DNA of 64,000 nucleotides from Nocardia ignorata NBRC 108230 (GCF_001612905.1 NZ_BDBI01000013.1:1-64000), one strand, 5' to 3'. Shown: positions 1 to 11,681, counted from the stretch's first letter. The notes: generated by a model from the letters alone, not told the origin. Numbers and translations: made by a program.

Positions 1-1281
1 CTATTTCGGCGTACCGACGCGCTCGACCTGTCCACCGAGGGCTTGCATCTGCTCGACGAACTTGGGGTAGCCGCGGTCGATGTGGAACACGTCGTGCACT
101 TCGGTGACGCCGTCGGCGACCAGACCGGCCAGCACCAGGCCGGCGCCGGCACGGATGTCGGAAGACCACACCGGGGCGCTGGACAGGCGCGGGATGCCGC
201 GGACCACGGCGTGGTGACCGTCGGTGCGGGCGTCGGCGCCGAGGCGGATCATCTCCTCCACGAAACGGAAACGAGCCTCGAAGACGTTCTCGGTGATCAT
301 CGATGTGCCGTCGGCGATGGCGGCCAGGCCGATGGCCATCGGCTGCAGATCGGTGGGGAAACCCGGGAACGGGAGCGTCGCGAAGTTCACCGCACGCGGA
401 CGTTCCGGCTGCACCACACGGAAACCGTTGGGCTCGTAGGAGATTCGCGCACCGGCGGAACGCAGCTTGTCCAGCACCAGGGCCAGGTGCTTCGGGTTCA
501 CCCCGGTGACGCGCACATCACCGGTGGTCATCGCGGCCGCGATCCCCCAGGTGGCGGCGACGATGCGGTCACCGATCACCCGGTGCGTGGTGGGACGGAG
601 GCTCTTGACGCCCTGCACGGTGAGCACCGAGGAACCGGCACCGTCGATCCGCGCACCCATCTGTGTGAGCATGGTGCACAGGTCGACGATGTCGGGCTCG
701 CGTGCGGCGTTGTCGATGACCGTCTCGCCCTCGGCGAGCACCGCCGCCATCAGAATGTTCTCAGTGGCGCCCACCGACGGGAAGTCGAGCCGGATCCGCG
801 CGCCCTGCAACTCCTCGGCCTTGGCGACCACGCATCCGTGCTCGATCTCGCTGGTCGCGCCCAGCAGACGCAGACCCGCCTGATGCATATCGAGCGGACG
901 CGAACCGATCGCGTCACCACCGGGCAGGGCAACGACCGCGCGCTTACAACGAGCCATCAACGGACCGAGCACACACACCGAGGCGCGGAACTGCGTGACC
1001 GCCGGGAAGTCCGCGTGGTACTTGGGCTCCGCCGGGGTCACGATCGTCACGACCGATCGGTCACCGCTCTCGTCGTCGGAGATCGTCACATCACAGCCGA
1101 GGCCGCGCAGCACCTCCGCCATCAGCGGGACATCGAGGATGTCGGGGCAGTTGGTGATGGTGGTTGTGCCTTCGGCCAGCAACGACGCGGCCATCAGCTT
1201 CAGCACGCTGTTCTTCGCGCCGCCGACCGCGACCTCGCCGACGAGCTGATTACCGCCGGAGACCAGAAACCGTTCGCTCAC
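1..1281 (-). CDS. murA: UDP-N-acetylglucosamine 1-carboxyvinyltransferase (MurA)
   Basis: Transfers enolpyruvate from PEP to UDP-GlcNAc, the first committed cytoplasmic step of peptidoglycan synthesis. The 426-residue protein has the usual family length and begins with the conserved GGAKNS segment (residues 20-25) that contains the PEP-binding Lys. The catalytic loop reads [15 protein letters not shown] with Asp at residue 123, where E. coli MurA has the Cys alkylated by fosfomycin. This Cys-to-Asp change is known in M. tuberculosis and predicts fosfomycin insensitivity. The gene is complete: its stop is at the first three bases of the window. It lies downstream of the adenosyltransferase gene on the same strand, the order seen in mycobacteria. 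Confidence 0.97.
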   Translation of the reverse strand: MSERFLVSGGNQLVGEVAVGGAKNSVLKLMAASLLAEGTTTITNCPDILDVPLMAEVLRGLGCDVTISDDESGDRSVVTIVTPAEPKYHADFPAVTQFRASVCVLGPLMARCKRAVVALPGGDAIGSRPLDMHQAGLRLLGATSEIEHGCVVAKAEELQGARIRLDFPSVGATENILMAAVLAEGETVIDNAAREPDIVDLCTMLTQMGARIDGAGSSVLTVQGVKSLRPTTHRVIGDRIVAATWGIAAAMTTGDVRVTGVNPKHLALVLDKLRSAGARISYEPNGFRVVQPERPRAVNFATLPFPGFPTDLQPMAIGLAAIADGTSMITENVFEARFRFVEEMIRLGADARTDGHHAVVRGIPRLSSAPVWSSDIRAGAGLVLAGLVADGVTEVHDVFHIDRGYPKFVEQMQALGGQVERVGTPK

Positions 1282-1377
1282 CCCGCCAGCTTATCGACCG
1301 ATGCGCCACGACACGCCCCCCTGTCACCAAACCGGCTCGATCGGGCCGGAACTCGTGACCGCCGAGCCGCTTTCGCG

Positions 1378-1974
1378 CTAGCGTCCGCCGCCCGGTTGCC
1401 ACAGCACGTCACCCTCGGGATTGGTGTAGCGGCTGAGGATGAACAGCAGGTCCGACAGGCGATTGAGGTATTTCGCGGGCAACACGCTCGTGTCGTCGGG
1501 GTACGCGGCGACCGCGGCCCAGGCCGATCGTTCGGCGCGGCGGGCAACCGTACGTGCGGTGTGCAACAGCGCGGCCAACGGCGTGCCGCCGGGCAGGATG
1601 AACGAATTCAGTGGCGCGAGAGACGCGTTGAACTCGTCGCACCACGCCTCGAGCCGGTCGATATAGGGCTGGGTGATGCGCAGCGGCGGGTACTTCGGGT
1701 CGGCCACGATCGGGGTCGACAGATCCGCGCCCGCGTCGAAGAGGTCGTTCTGGATCTGGCGCAGCACCGACAGGATCTCGGGCGCCGGCGTACCGAGGGC
1801 AACCGCGACACCGAGCGCCGCATTGGCCTCGTCGCAATCGGCGTAGGCCACCAGGCGCGCGTCCGTCTTGGCGACCCGAGAGAAATCGCTCAGGCCCGTT
1901 GTTCCGTCGTCACCGGTTCGGGTGTAGATCCGGGTGAGGTGGACCGAAGATCGTGGCTGGGAGTCGTCCGGCAT
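1378..1974 (-). CDS. PduO-type cob(I)alamin adenosyltransferase
   Basis: Adenosylates cob(I)alamin with ATP to make coenzyme B12. The N-terminus carries the PduO ATP-binding signature TRTGDDGTTGLSDFSRV, and the C-terminal half has the RRAERSAW helix typical of this trimeric four-helix family. An upstream in-frame ATG at 2001 would add nine residues and overlap the preceding gene. The ATG at 1974 is preferred because it falls one base after the TGA of the DUF2550 gene, giving a 198-residue product of normal length. A plausible client is the B12-dependent IcmF encoded at 33924. Gene order ATP synthase, DUF2550, adenosyltransferase, murA matches mycobacteria. Confidence 0.92.
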   Translation of the reverse strand: MPDDSQPRSSVHLTRIYTRTGDDGTTGLSDFSRVAKTDARLVAYADCDEANAALGVAVALGTPAPEILSVLRQIQNDLFDAGADLSTPIVADPKYPPLRITQPYIDRLEAWCDEFNASLAPLNSFILPGGTPLAALLHTARTVARRAERSAWAAVAAYPDDTSVLPAKYLNRLSDLLFILSRYTNPEGDVLWQPGGGR

Positions 1975-1975
1975 C

Positions 1976-2410
1976 TCAGATCGGGCCCTTTCGCTTGGCA
2001 CGGTCCGACGGCCGCGACTCCATCCACGACAGAAAAGCCGCCATCGATCCGCGGTCGAGTGCCAATTCGAAACTGGCGTGCGGGTCGGTGACGGCTACCA
2101 CGACGATGTCGTCGGTCATGATGTCGAACTCGTCGCCCTGGGGATGCCTGCGTTCGACGATTTCGAGGCCCTGACGGTGAATCGTGCTGTCCGGGCCGAA
2201 CTTGAGGCTGGTGAGTTTGAAGAAGACGAGCCGGTCCTCGTCGTAGCGGATGAGGCCGTGCCGCCAGCCCTGGCCGCCGCGCGCGGGCAGTACCCGCAGC
2301 AGCGCGGCCGTCCCACCGCGACGCAGCATGACCAGCCGATAGGTGGAAGCGCCTGCGATGAACACGAGCGTCAGCACCAGAATGATCAGGAGAACCATCC
2401 CGGTTTGCAA
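1976..2410 (-). CDS. DUF2550 family single-pass membrane protein
   Basis: A 144-residue protein of unknown function, conserved next to the ATP synthase operon in mycolic-acid actinomycetes. Residues 4-24 form one N-terminal membrane segment (VLLIILVLTLVFIAGASTYR), followed by a soluble basic domain with the pattern RGGTAALLR, WRHGLIRYDEDRLVFFKL and DDIVVVAV that marks DUF2550. The soluble part is expected on the cytoplasmic side. It is separated from atpC by a strong hairpin, so it probably has its own promoter and is not simply part of the atp operon. It is spaced one base from the adenosyltransferase start, so the two are likely co-translated. Confidence 0.85.
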   Translation of the reverse strand: MQTGMVLLIILVLTLVFIAGASTYRLVMLRRGGTAALLRVLPARGGQGWRHGLIRYDEDRLVFFKLTSLKFGPDSTIHRQGLEIVERRHPQGDEFDIMTDDIVVVAVTDPHASFELALDRGSMAAFLSWMESRPSDRAKRKGPI

Positions 2411-2514
2411 TGCCGTACGCCCTTTCGCTCCACTCGGGTGCCGTGGACACCCCTGTCATATTCAATCACGGCCGCCCGAAACGGTTCCGCCCGGATCCGT
2501 CATCCCCCGGATAT

Positions 2515-2559
2515 AACACTGCCGGCGGTGAACTCTGGGAGTTCACCGCCGGCAGTGTT
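2515..2559 (-). terminator. Hairpin terminator after atpC
   Basis: A perfect 20-bp inverted repeat (arms 2515-2534 and 2540-2559) with a 5-base loop begins 16 bases past the atpC stop. There is no T-tract on the downstream side of the minus strand, which is common for actinobacterial terminators. It most likely ends the atpB-to-atpC transcript. Confidence 0.8.
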
Positions 2560-2574
2560 CGTGTTGTGAAGCGA

Positions 2575-2967
2575 TCAGGACGCCGTGGTCGCCTCGACGG
2601 CCCGGACCTGACCCTGCGCCGCGCGCAGCTGCGCCTCGTCGGCATCCGCGTCGGCGAGCACCTTGCGTGCCGCGTCGACATCGACCTCGCCCGCGAGATC
2701 GGCCGACTCGGCCAGCACGCGAACGGTATCGGCGGTCACCGAGAAGAAGCCGCCGTGCACCGCGGCGACGATCCGCTCGCCCTCGGTCGGCACGATGGTC
2801 ACCGTGCCGCCCTCGACGAGCTGACCGAGCAGCGGCTCATGGCCCGCCATGATGCCGATCTGTCCCTCGGTGGTCTGCGCGCTGACGAACGAAGCCTGGC
2901 CGGACCAGAGCTTACGTTCGACAGCCACGAGATCGACCGTCATCGTCCTGGAAGTGGACTCTGCCAT
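2575..2967 (-). CDS. atpC: ATP synthase F1 epsilon subunit
   Basis: Central-stalk epsilon subunit, joining the gamma rotor to the c-ring and damping ATP hydrolysis. The 130-residue protein has the N-terminal beta-sandwich with the family motifs [20 protein letters not shown] and AVHGGFFSV, then a two-helix C-terminus rich in Ala and Asp (residues 92-125). Length matches the actinobacterial subunit (about 120-130 residues). It is the last gene of the operon, 6 bases after atpD, and is followed by a strong terminator. Confidence 0.96.
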   Translation of the reverse strand: MAESTSRTMTVDLVAVERKLWSGQASFVSAQTTEGQIGIMAGHEPLLGQLVEGGTVTIVPTEGERIVAAVHGGFFSVTADTVRVLAESADLAGEVDVDAARKVLADADADEAQLRAAQGQVRAVEATTAS

Positions 2968-2973
2968 CGTGGA

Positions 2974-4446
<1,473 letters not shown>

Positions 4447-5415
4447 CTAGTCGCGGTCCGAGCTCGACGCCAGCGCGTTCACGCCGCCGACGATTTCGCT
4501 GATTTCCTGCGTGATCTGGGCCTGACGCACCGAGTTCGCCTCGCGCTGGAGCACACTGGCCAGCTCGTTGGCGTTGTCGGTCGCCGCCTTCATTGCGGTG
4601 CGCCGAGCCGCGGACTCGGATGCCGCTGCCTCGAGCAACGATGCGTAGATTCGCGTGTTGACGTACTTGGGCAGCAGAGCACCCAGCAGCACGTCGGCGT
4701 CCGGCTCGAACTCGTACTGCGCCGAGACAACCACGTTCGGCGAGTCCGACATGATGTCGTCGCCGAGCTCGTAGTTCTCGTCGACGAAGCTGACCTGGAT
4801 CGGCGCCAGGCGGCGCACCTCCGGGGTCTGGGTCAGCATCGAGACGAACTTGGTGTACACGATGTGCAGCTCGTCGACACCCGCCATGGTCCCGCCGCTC
4901 AGCGCCGGAACCTCACCGTCGGAGCCGGCCATGAAGGCCTCGACCAGGTGCTGGCAGGCGGCCGACGCATCGGTGTACTTCGGCTGCTGCGAGAAACCGG
5001 TCCACGACGCCTGGAACGGGCGGTTGCGGAACTTGTAGTACGTGAGGCCCTTGTTGCCCATCACGTACAGCACGGGTTCCTTGCCCTCGCCACGCAGGGT
5101 GGTCATGAGCTCCTCGGCGCGCTTGAGCACGTTGGAGTTGTAGCCACCACACATACCGCTGTCGCTGGTGATCACCAGGACAGCGGCCCGCCGGGCGTTG
5201 GGACGCTCGGTCAGCAGCGGGTGCGACAGGTTCTTCGAGGCGCTGGCCAGCTCACCGAGAACCTTCGTGATCTCCTCGGCGTACGGCTTGGCGGCCGCGA
5301 CCCTGGCCTGGGCCTTGGAAATTCGCGAGGTCGCGATGAGTTCCTGAGCCTTGGTGATCTTCTTGATCGAATTCACACCACGAATGCGGGAGCGCAATTC
5401 GCGCAAACTTGCCAC
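4447..5415 (-). CDS. atpG: ATP synthase F1 gamma subunit
   Basis: Rotor shaft of F1. The 322-residue protein starts with the family motif [20 protein letters not shown] and ends with the paired C-terminal helix [15 protein letters not shown]. It is about 30 residues longer than the E. coli subunit (287). Part of the extra length is a Gly/Ser-containing insertion around residues 162-185 ([13 protein letters not shown]), at the place where mycobacterial gamma subunits carry their extra loop that influences hydrolysis and proton-coupling. Second last but one of the operon, 59 bases downstream of atpA. Confidence 0.97.
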   Translation of the reverse strand: MASLRELRSRIRGVNSIKKITKAQELIATSRISKAQARVAAAKPYAEEITKVLGELASASKNLSHPLLTERPNARRAAVLVITSDSGMCGGYNSNVLKRAEELMTTLRGEGKEPVLYVMGNKGLTYYKFRNRPFQASWTGFSQQPKYTDASAACQHLVEAFMAGSDGEVPALSGGTMAGVDELHIVYTKFVSMLTQTPEVRRLAPIQVSFVDENYELGDDIMSDSPNVVVSAQYEFEPDADVLLGALLPKYVNTRIYASLLEAAASESAARRTAMKAATDNANELASVLQREANSVRQAQITQEISEIVGGVNALASSSDRD

Positions 5416-5474
5416 TACGATTCACTCCCTTCATTCGCCGTATCGATAGTTGCCGACATCAGTGCTGACCCGGC

Positions 5475-7115
5475 TTACTTGTCGACGTGCTTGCGGGTGA
5501 CCGACAGCGACTCGACCTCTTCGTGGTCCAGGTCGCCCGCGGCGGCCTCGTTCACGACGCGGCTGCCGTCCGAAGCAAGGAAGCCCTGCTTGAACTTGTC
5601 GGTCTCGGACTTGATCGCCTCGGCGGCCTCGCCGTCGAGCGGCTTGCGGCCACCCTCGAGCGCGTCGAAGGACGACTGGGTCGCGCTGTGCAGGTGCTCG
5701 AGCAGCTCGGCGGTGAAGCGGCGCACGTCGGCGACCGGAACCGAGTCGTAGTAGCCGGCGTCGACCAGGTAGATCGAGACGACCTGATCCTCGACGGCGA
5801 CCGGGGAGTACTGGTTCTGCTTGAGCAGCTCAACCCAGCGGGCACCACGCTCGAGCTGGGCCAGCGAAGCGGCGTCCAGGTCGGAGGCGAAGGCGGAGAA
5901 CGCCTCCAGCTCGCGGTACTGGGCCATTTCCAGACGCAGCGAACCGGCGACCTTCTTCATGGCCTTGGTCTGGGCGGCGCCACCGACACGGGAGACCGAG
6001 GTACCGACGTTGATCGCCGGGCGGACACCCTTGTTGAACAGGTCGGACTCGAGGAAGACCTGGCCGTCGGTGATGGAGATGACGTTGGTCGGGATGAACG
6101 CCGAGACGTCGTTGGCCTTGGTCTCGATGATCGGCAGACCGGTCATCGAGCCGCCACCCATCTCGTCGGACAGCTTCGCGCAACGCTCCAGCAGACGGGA
6201 GTGCAGGTAGAACACGTCACCGGGGTACGCCTCGCGGCCCGGCGGACGACGCAGCAGCAGCGAGATGGCGCGGTAGGCCTCGGCCTGCTTGGTCAGGTCG
6301 TCGAACACGATGAGGACGTGCTTGCCCTGGTACATCCAGTGCTGGCCGATGGCCGAACCGGTGTAGGGGGCCAGCCACTTGAAGCCGGCGGAGTCCGACG
6401 CGGGGGCGGCGACGATGGTGGTGTACTCCATCGCGCCGTGCTCCTCGAGCGCGGTCTTGACGCCCGCGATGGTGGAGCCCTTCTGGCCGATCGCGACGTA
6501 GATGCAGCGGACCTGCTTGCTCGGGTCGCCCGACTCCCAGTTCGCCTTCTGGTTCAGGATCGCGTCGACGGCGACGGCGGTCTTACCGGTCTTACGGTCG
6601 CCGATGATCAGCTGACGCTGGCCGCGGCCGATGGCGGTCAGCGCGTCGATCGCGGTGATACCGGTGGCCAGCGGCTCCTCGACCGGCTGGCGCTCCAGCA
6701 CGGTCGCGGCCTGCAGCTCGAGCACGCGGCGGTCGTCGGCTTCGATCTCGCCCAGGCCGTCGATGGCCTGGCCGAGGGGGTTGACGACGCGACCGAGGAA
6801 CTTGTCACCGACGGGAACCGACAGCACGTCGCCGGTGCGGCGGACCTGCTGGCCCTCCTCGAGCGAGGCGTACTCGCCGAGGATGACGGCACCGATCTCG
6901 GTGTCCTCGAGGTTCAGCGCGACGCCGAGGACGCCGCCCGGGAACTCGAGCAGCTCGTTGGCCATCGCCGACGGCAGACCGCTGACGTGCGCGATGCCGT
7001 CGCCGGTGTCGGTCACGAGGCCGACTTCTTCGATGGAGGTTTCCGGGGTGTAGCTCTGGGTGTAGCTCTCGATCGCGCTACGGATCTCGTCGGAGGAGAT
7101 CGTCAGCTCCGCCAT
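5475..7115 (-). CDS. atpA: ATP synthase F1 alpha subunit
   Basis: Non-catalytic nucleotide-binding alpha subunit. The 546-residue sequence contains Walker A GDRKTGKT (about residue 170), [11 protein letters not shown], the [13 protein letters not shown]alker B region, and the alpha arginine-finger area [18 protein letters not shown]-terminal tail of roughly 35 residues beyond the E. coli end (513 residues) includes [17 protein letters not shown]. Mycobacterial AtpA has a comparable tail that suppresses ATP hydrolysis, so the same role is likely here. The gene is 69 bases after atpH. Confidence 0.98.
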   Translation of the reverse strand: MAELTISSDEIRSAIESYTQSYTPETSIEEVGLVTDTGDGIAHVSGLPSAMANELLEFPGGVLGVALNLEDTEIGAVILGEYASLEEGQQVRRTGDVLSVPVGDKFLGRVVNPLGQAIDGLGEIEADDRRVLELQAATVLERQPVEEPLATGITAIDALTAIGRGQRQLIIGDRKTGKTAVAVDAILNQKANWESGDPSKQVRCIYVAIGQKGSTIAGVKTALEEHGAMEYTTIVAAPASDSAGFKWLAPYTGSAIGQHWMYQGKHVLIVFDDLTKQAEAYRAISLLLRRPPGREAYPGDVFYLHSRLLERCAKLSDEMGGGSMTGLPIIETKANDVSAFIPTNVISITDGQVFLESDLFNKGVRPAINVGTSVSRVGGAAQTKAMKKVAGSLRLEMAQYRELEAFSAFASDLDAASLAQLERGARWVELLKQNQYSPVAVEDQVVSIYLVDAGYYDSVPVADVRRFTAELLEHLHSATQSSFDALEGGRKPLDGEAAEAIKSETDKFKQGFLASDGSRVVNEAAAGDLDHEEVESLSVTRKHVDK

Positions 7116-7184
7116 GTTGTTCCTGCTCTCGCTGTGGTCTCGAATGTCGGGGGTTGAAGAAGAACCGCGAAGGTGGCGTCCTGG

Positions 7185-8006
7185 TCAGGACATCGCGCGA
7201 CGCAGCTTCTCCAGTCGGCCGGTGGCGCTGCCGTCGATGACGTCGTCTCCGACGCGCACGACGACGCCGCTCAGCAGCGTCGGGTCGACCTGCACGTGCA
7301 CGGTGACCGCCTTGCCGTAGATCCGCTGCAGGGAAGCCGCCAGCTTCTCCTTCTGCTGATCGGTCAGCGTGACCGCGGCGTGCACATGGGCGACGATCTG
7401 GTCACGACGGGCCGCCGCCAGATCGGACAGGGCGTCGAAGGCGACGCCGATGTTGTTGGTCCGCAGCCGGACGACGGCCTGCTCGGCCAGCGCGACGGTG
7501 ACCGGCTCGGCCTTACCGTTGAGCAGCCGCTCGATCAGCTCACGCCGCGCCGAGGCGGGCTTGCCGTGATCGGACAGCGCCTGCTCCAGCTGCGGGTTGT
7601 CGGCGATGATCCGGCCGAGCCGGAACAGCTCGTCTTCCACCGCGTCGAGCCGGCCGCCGTCGGCGGCGGACTCGAGCAGAGCCTCCTGCCCGAGCAGCTC
7701 CAGGGTGTCGACCAGGTCGCGGGTGCGGGACCAGTTCTGCGCCACGGCGGTGGTCAGCACTGCCTGCGTGGCAGCGCTGACCTTGCCGCCGAAGATCCGC
7801 TCGCTGAGTTCAGCGCGCGCCGAACCCGGCACCGAGGCGTCCGCGAGCGCCACACGCAGCGAACGCTGGTCGTCCAGCACGGCGACAACGGCGAACAGTT
7901 CCGACCCCGTTGTGGCCGCAACAGTTTCGCTTCCGGTCAACGCGGCCCGAAGCGCCTCGCGAGACCGGGCACTGGCCTCGCGGCTCGCTGCGTACATGCT
8001 TCTCAC
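7185..8006 (-). CDS. atpH: ATP synthase F1 delta subunit
   Basis: Peripheral-stalk subunit linking the b subunits to the top of F1. At 273 residues it is about 95 longer than E. coli delta (177), typical of the actinobacterial long form. The C-terminal part carries the OSCP/delta core with the signature LLSGVVVRVGDDVIDGSATGR. In mycobacteria this protein is fused to a second b-type subunit; here it is a separate gene, 10 bases after atpF. That separation is the Nocardia/Streptomyces arrangement and argues against Mycobacterium. Confidence 0.95.
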   Translation of the reverse strand: MRSMYAASREASARSREALRAALTGSETVAATTGSELFAVVAVLDDQRSLRVALADASVPGSARAELSERIFGGKVSAATQAVLTTAVAQNWSRTRDLVDTLELLGQEALLESAADGGRLDAVEDELFRLGRIIADNPQLEQALSDHGKPASARRELIERLLNGKAEPVTVALAEQAVVRLRTNNIGVAFDALSDLAAARRDQIVAHVHAAVTLTDQQKEKLAASLQRIYGKAVTVHVQVDPTLLSGVVVRVGDDVIDGSATGRLEKLRRAMS

Positions 8007-8016
8007 TTTCGCGTCG

Positions 8017-8574
8017 CTACCTTCCGACCCCGATGGCGTCGGTGTCGTCGAGCTCCTTGAGGAACTTGTCGATCGACGCCGCCTGCTTGGCTTCGTCCGA
8101 AACCGACTGACCGATGATCTTCTCGGCCAGTTCGACGGCCGTACGGCCGACCTCGGAACGCAGCTCCGTCAGGATCTGCTGGCGCTGGGCTTCCAGCTGG
8201 GAGTGACCGGCGGCGACGATGCGGTCGCTTTCGGCCTGGGCGTCCTGGCGCATCTGCGCGAGGATCTGCTGCCCCTGAGTGCGCGCATCCTCACGGATAC
8301 GTGCGGCCTCGAGCCGGGCGTCGGCAAGCTGCTGCTGGTACTGCTGCAGCGTCTGCTGTGCCTCCGCCTGGGCTGCTTCGGCCCTGGCGATACCGCCTTC
8401 GATCTTGTCGGTGCGCTCTTCGAGGGTCTTGGTCACACGTGGGATCACGTACTTCCAGAACAACAGACCGATGACGATGACACAGACGATCGACCAGACG
8501 ATGTCGTACGTTGCGGGGACGAGAGGATTCACATCCTCTCCCCCTTCGGCGGCGAGCATCATGATTTCGCGCAT
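8017..8574 (-). CDS. atpF: ATP synthase Fo b subunit
   Basis: Membrane-anchored peripheral stalk. The 185-residue protein has a single N-terminal membrane segment (about residues 24-45, [21 protein letters not shown]), followed by a long alanine- and glutamine-rich amphipathic helix ([20 protein letters not shown]) that dimerises as a right-handed coiled coil. About 20 residues precede the membrane segment, as in other actinobacterial b subunits. It sits 5 bases after atpE. Confidence 0.96.
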   Translation of the reverse strand: MREIMMLAAEGGEDVNPLVPATYDIVWSIVCVIVIGLLFWKYVIPRVTKTLEERTDKIEGGIARAEAAQAEAQQTLQQYQQQLADARLEAARIREDARTQGQQILAQMRQDAQAESDRIVAAGHSQLEAQRQQILTELRSEVGRTAVELAEKIIGQSVSDEAKQAASIDKFLKELDDTDAIGVGR

Positions 8575-8579
8575 CGGAA

Positions 8580-8852
<273 letters not shown>

Positions 8853-8910
8853 TCACCCGCCGGTCGGCGTGTGCAGCAGGTTTGGCGGTATGTAGGTGGT
8901 TCGGTCGGGT

Positions 8911-9765
8911 CTAGTGGTCGGCGGCGTGCTGCGACTGCCCGATGTACACGGCGGCCAGCAGCGCGAAGACGTAGGCCTGCAGGAAGATGACCAGCAGCTC
9001 GAACAGAGTGAAGCCGATGGCAGCCAGCAGCGAGAAGGGCGAGAAGACCTTCATCCACGCGGTCGCGTCGAACAGGAAGAACCAGGTGGCGCTGAAGAAC
9101 AGCACCAGCATGATGTGGCCGGCCAGCATGTTGGCCATGAGACGGACGGTCAGCGTGAACGGGCGCAGGATGAAGGTCGAGATGAACTCGATCGGAATCA
9201 GCAGCACGTGCAGCGCGATCGGCACGTCGGGGACGACGATGCTGTGGCGGATGTAGGAGAAGAACCCGTACTTCCTGATGCCCACGTAGTTGTAGACGAT
9301 GTAGACGATCGCGGCGAGGACCAGCGGCATGCCGATGCGCGCGTTCGACGAGATGTTCAACCCGGGAATCACACCGGAGAAGTTCAGAAAGAGAACCGTG
9401 AAGAAGATCGTCGCGAGCAGCGGGAGGAACTTCTTGCCGGATTCTTTGCCGAGTACCTCGTCGGCGATCTGCTCCTTGACGAAAACCACACCGGCTTCCA
9501 TCACATTCTGCAGGCCGCGCGGCACGATCTTCGGCGAGCGGAAAGCCAGCACGAAGACGGCCACCAGAACGGCGGTCATCAACAGCCGGACCAGCATCAG
9601 GCGATCGAGTTCGAACGGCGTACCCTCGAACAGCACCGCTGGAGGGAAGAAGTCGGACAGCGATGGCGCGTGGAACTCGCCCGCCGCCAAAGTGATGACG
9701 CTCAGCGTTCTCTCCCGTGTTCGGGCCGCGGGTACGACTGTCATTCCCGCGGTTCGATCGGACAT
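8911..9765 (-). CDS. atpB: ATP synthase Fo a subunit
   Basis: Stator proton-channel subunit, polytopic membrane protein. Family landmarks are the conserved Arg helix TVRLMANMLAGHIML, the preceding LRPFTL and the last helix FLQAYVFALLAAVYIG. The longest frame starts with ATG at 9765 (284 residues). The first 20 residues are unlike the family, and a purine-rich GGGAGAG lies just upstream of the codon at 9705 (a CTG beginning the LSVITLAAGEF segment), so the true start may be at or near 9705. First gene of atpBEFHAGDC; a regulatory-looking gap separates it from atpI. Confidence 0.95.
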   Translation of the reverse strand: MSDRTAGMTVVPAARTRERTLSVITLAAGEFHAPSLSDFFPPAVLFEGTPFELDRLMLVRLLMTAVLVAVFVLAFRSPKIVPRGLQNVMEAGVVFVKEQIADEVLGKESGKKFLPLLATIFFTVLFLNFSGVIPGLNISSNARIGMPLVLAAIVYIVYNYVGIRKYGFFSYIRHSIVVPDVPIALHVLLIPIEFISTFILRPFTLTVRLMANMLAGHIMLVLFFSATWFFLFDATAWMKVFSPFSLLAAIGFTLFELLVIFLQAYVFALLAAVYIGQSQHAADH

Positions 9766-10050
9766 TGACGATCAATGGGGGTCGACTATGGTCGGCTCGA
9801 AATTCGACAGTCGCTGTTACGGCGAAACCGTATTAGCTTCTGTACGGGCGTCGGCGACATCGTCGACATGCTTCAACCGGGCACATTCCACCCGGATCGG
9901 CAGTAAGCATAGCGGCCCCGGGTGGGATCTCGGTGATCCCCCCTTGGTAACCCGAGGCATAGCCCGAATCCCCGGACCGCGCCCCTAGCTTGGGTGCTTG
10001 CTTACCAACACTTTACCAAGCTATCTACGACAGTGCGTAGCTGGGTGGGA
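9766..10050 (-). promoter_or_regulatory. atpI-atpB intergenic region with repeated TTACCAA motifs and hairpins
   Basis: This 285-base gap contains no gene. It holds three copies of TTACCAA: two direct copies at 10002-10008 and 10013-10019, spaced one helical turn apart, and one inverted at 9944-9950. An 8-bp perfect inverted repeat (TAGCTTGG at 9986-9993, CCAAGCTA at 10016-10023) encloses the two direct copies and lies 28 bases after the atpI stop. A second hairpin (GGGATC/GATCCC, 9924-9929 and 9935-9940) follows. It may contain the atpI terminator, the main atp operon promoter and a regulator site. Roles are inferred. Confidence 0.5.
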
Positions 10051-10518
10051 TTATTCCTGCTCGGAAGCCGTTTCGCTGTCTCCCGCGCGTGTCGTGACGT
10101 ACGGGACCTTGTGTCGCACAACGCCATAGGTTTCGGCACCGAGCACGATCAGCAGGGCTCCTACCACGGTGAAGAACAGCGCGGGCCTGCTGTAGAAGTC
10201 GAACTGGTTGAGCACACCGACGACGATCAGCACCACCAGCAACTTGGCGACCCAGCTGACCAGCATGACCATGCCCGCCATCGTGGGCGGCAGCTTGGCA
10301 CCCAGCAGCACCGACACCACGGTGGTGAGGATGAATCCGCCACCGATCGCGGCGCCGAGCAACGCACCCCACAGACCGGGCATCCCGGCGAGGAGGGAAG
10401 CGATCACCACCGAGGCGACCACGAGCACGCCGAGGCCGATCAGGCCGTAGCGCAGCGCGGCACGCAGCGGGGCGTCGGGGCCTGGCACGGTTTCGGGTGT
10501 AAAGCTCACGGCCCGCAC
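10051..10518 (-). CDS. AtpI-like small membrane protein upstream of the ATP synthase operon
   Basis: A 155-residue protein with four predicted membrane segments at about residues 24-44 (YGLIGLGVLVVASVVIASLL), 49-70, 80-100 (AGMVMLVSWVAKLLVVLIVV) and 110-128, then a short charged tail. Position and topology match the ATP synthase I / hypothetical gene found just before atpB in actinomycetes. AtpI-type proteins help c-ring assembly or Mg uptake in other bacteria, but that activity is not shown for this divergent branch. It follows wecA by 19 bases, and is separated from atpB by a structured gap, so it may belong to the wecA transcript. Confidence 0.75.
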   Translation of the reverse strand: MRAVSFTPETVPGPDAPLRAALRYGLIGLGVLVVASVVIASLLAGMPGLWGALLGAAIGGGFILTTVVSVLLGAKLPPTMAGMVMLVSWVAKLLVVLIVVGVLNQFDFYSRPALFFTVVGALLIVLGAETYGVVRHKVPYVTTRAGDSETASEQE

Positions 10519-10537
10519 TTTACCTTGCGGGCCGAAG

Positions 10538-11668
10538 TCAATGCTGGGCCGACTCCGTGCGGCGCATCGAGGGGATCACCGTCACCACCAGCGCGAACAC
10601 CAATCCGCCCGCCACCAGCAACACCACGAGCCGCCGGTCCATCAGCGAAGTTCCCACCGCGCCGAAGGCGAGCACGCCGACCCACAAATAGATGAGCAAC
10701 ACCACGCGGCGCTGGGAATGCCCGATCTGCAGCAATCGGTGATGCAGATGCATTTTGTCCGGTGTGGAAAAACTCACGCCCGCGCGCACACGGCGCACGA
10801 TCGCCAGCATCAGATCGAGCACCGGAATGAACATCACCGCGCCAACCAGCAACAGCGGCGAGAGCAAACCCACAATGTCGCGCGGGCCATAGCCCTGCAG
10901 CGGAATTCGGCCCGAGGCACCGGTGGAAACAGCTGCCAGCATCAAACCGATCATCATCGACCCGGTATCGCCCATGAAGATTCGGGCCGGGGAGAAATTG
11001 TGCGGCAGAAATCCGAGGCACGCACCGGCCAGCGCGGCGGCCAGCAAAGCGGGCGGATAGGTGTCGACCGAGCCGCCCTGGTCGTAGAGCAAACCCACGG
11101 AGAACGCGAAAACAGCCACCGCGCAGATCAAACCGAGGCCGGCGGCCAGGCCGTCCAATCCGTCGACGAAGTTCATCGCGTTGACGAGCGTGACGGTGAT
11201 GCCGACCGTCACCAGGCCGCCCTGCAGCGCGTCGAGCACCACGGTGGTGTCGTTGAACGGGTCGTAGATCACGTACCAGCTCAGGCCCATCACGGCCATC
11301 ACACCCGCCGCGGTGACCTGTCCGGCGAATTTGGTCAGCGCGTCCAGTCCCCAGCGGTCGTCGACTATGCCGACGAGCACGATGATCGTCGCGGCGACGA
11401 GCACCGCGGGAATATCGGGCGCGTAATCGAAGCCACGGCGCAGCGCGGGCAATTGATGTGCGAACAAGATCGCGGCCACGACGCCGACATACATACCGAC
11501 GCCGCCCATCCGCGGAATCGGTTTGACGTGCACATCGCGTTCACGCGGAATCGCCACGGCGCCGAAACCGATGGCGAGCACCCGGACACCGCCGGTGGCC
11601 AGGAAGGTCACCGTCGCCGAGACGAGCAGCACGAGCAGGAGCTCACGCAGGGGAACGACTGAGCTCAT
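10538..11668 (-). CDS. wecA: Undecaprenyl-phosphate GlcNAc-1-phosphate transferase (WecA/Rfe)
   Basis: Integral membrane PNPT-family enzyme that moves GlcNAc-1-phosphate to decaprenyl/undecaprenyl phosphate, starting the linker joining arabinogalactan to peptidoglycan in mycolic-acid bacteria. The 376-residue protein has about eleven membrane segments and the family's catalytic motifs: VGIVDDRWGLDA (Asp-Asp), NFVDGLDGLAAG, FMGDTGSM and the HLHHRLLQIGHSQRR cytoplasmic His motif. The gene lies 13 bases after the Sua5/YrdC gene and 19 bases before atpI, the same order as in M. tuberculosis. No RBS conflict decides the start. Confidence 0.93.
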   Translation of the reverse strand: MSSVVPLRELLLVLLVSATVTFLATGGVRVLAIGFGAVAIPRERDVHVKPIPRMGGVGMYVGVVAAILFAHQLPALRRGFDYAPDIPAVLVAATIIVLVGIVDDRWGLDALTKFAGQVTAAGVMAVMGLSWYVIYDPFNDTTVVLDALQGGLVTVGITVTLVNAMNFVDGLDGLAAGLGLICAVAVFAFSVGLLYDQGGSVDTYPPALLAAALAGACLGFLPHNFSPARIFMGDTGSMMIGLMLAAVSTGASGRIPLQGYGPRDIVGLLSPLLLVGAVMFIPVLDLMLAIVRRVRAGVSFSTPDKMHLHHRLLQIGHSQRRVVLLIYLWVGVLAFGAVGTSLMDRRLVVLLVAGGLVFALVVTVIPSMRRTESAQH

Positions 11669-11681
11669 CGCAGGCGGGCGA

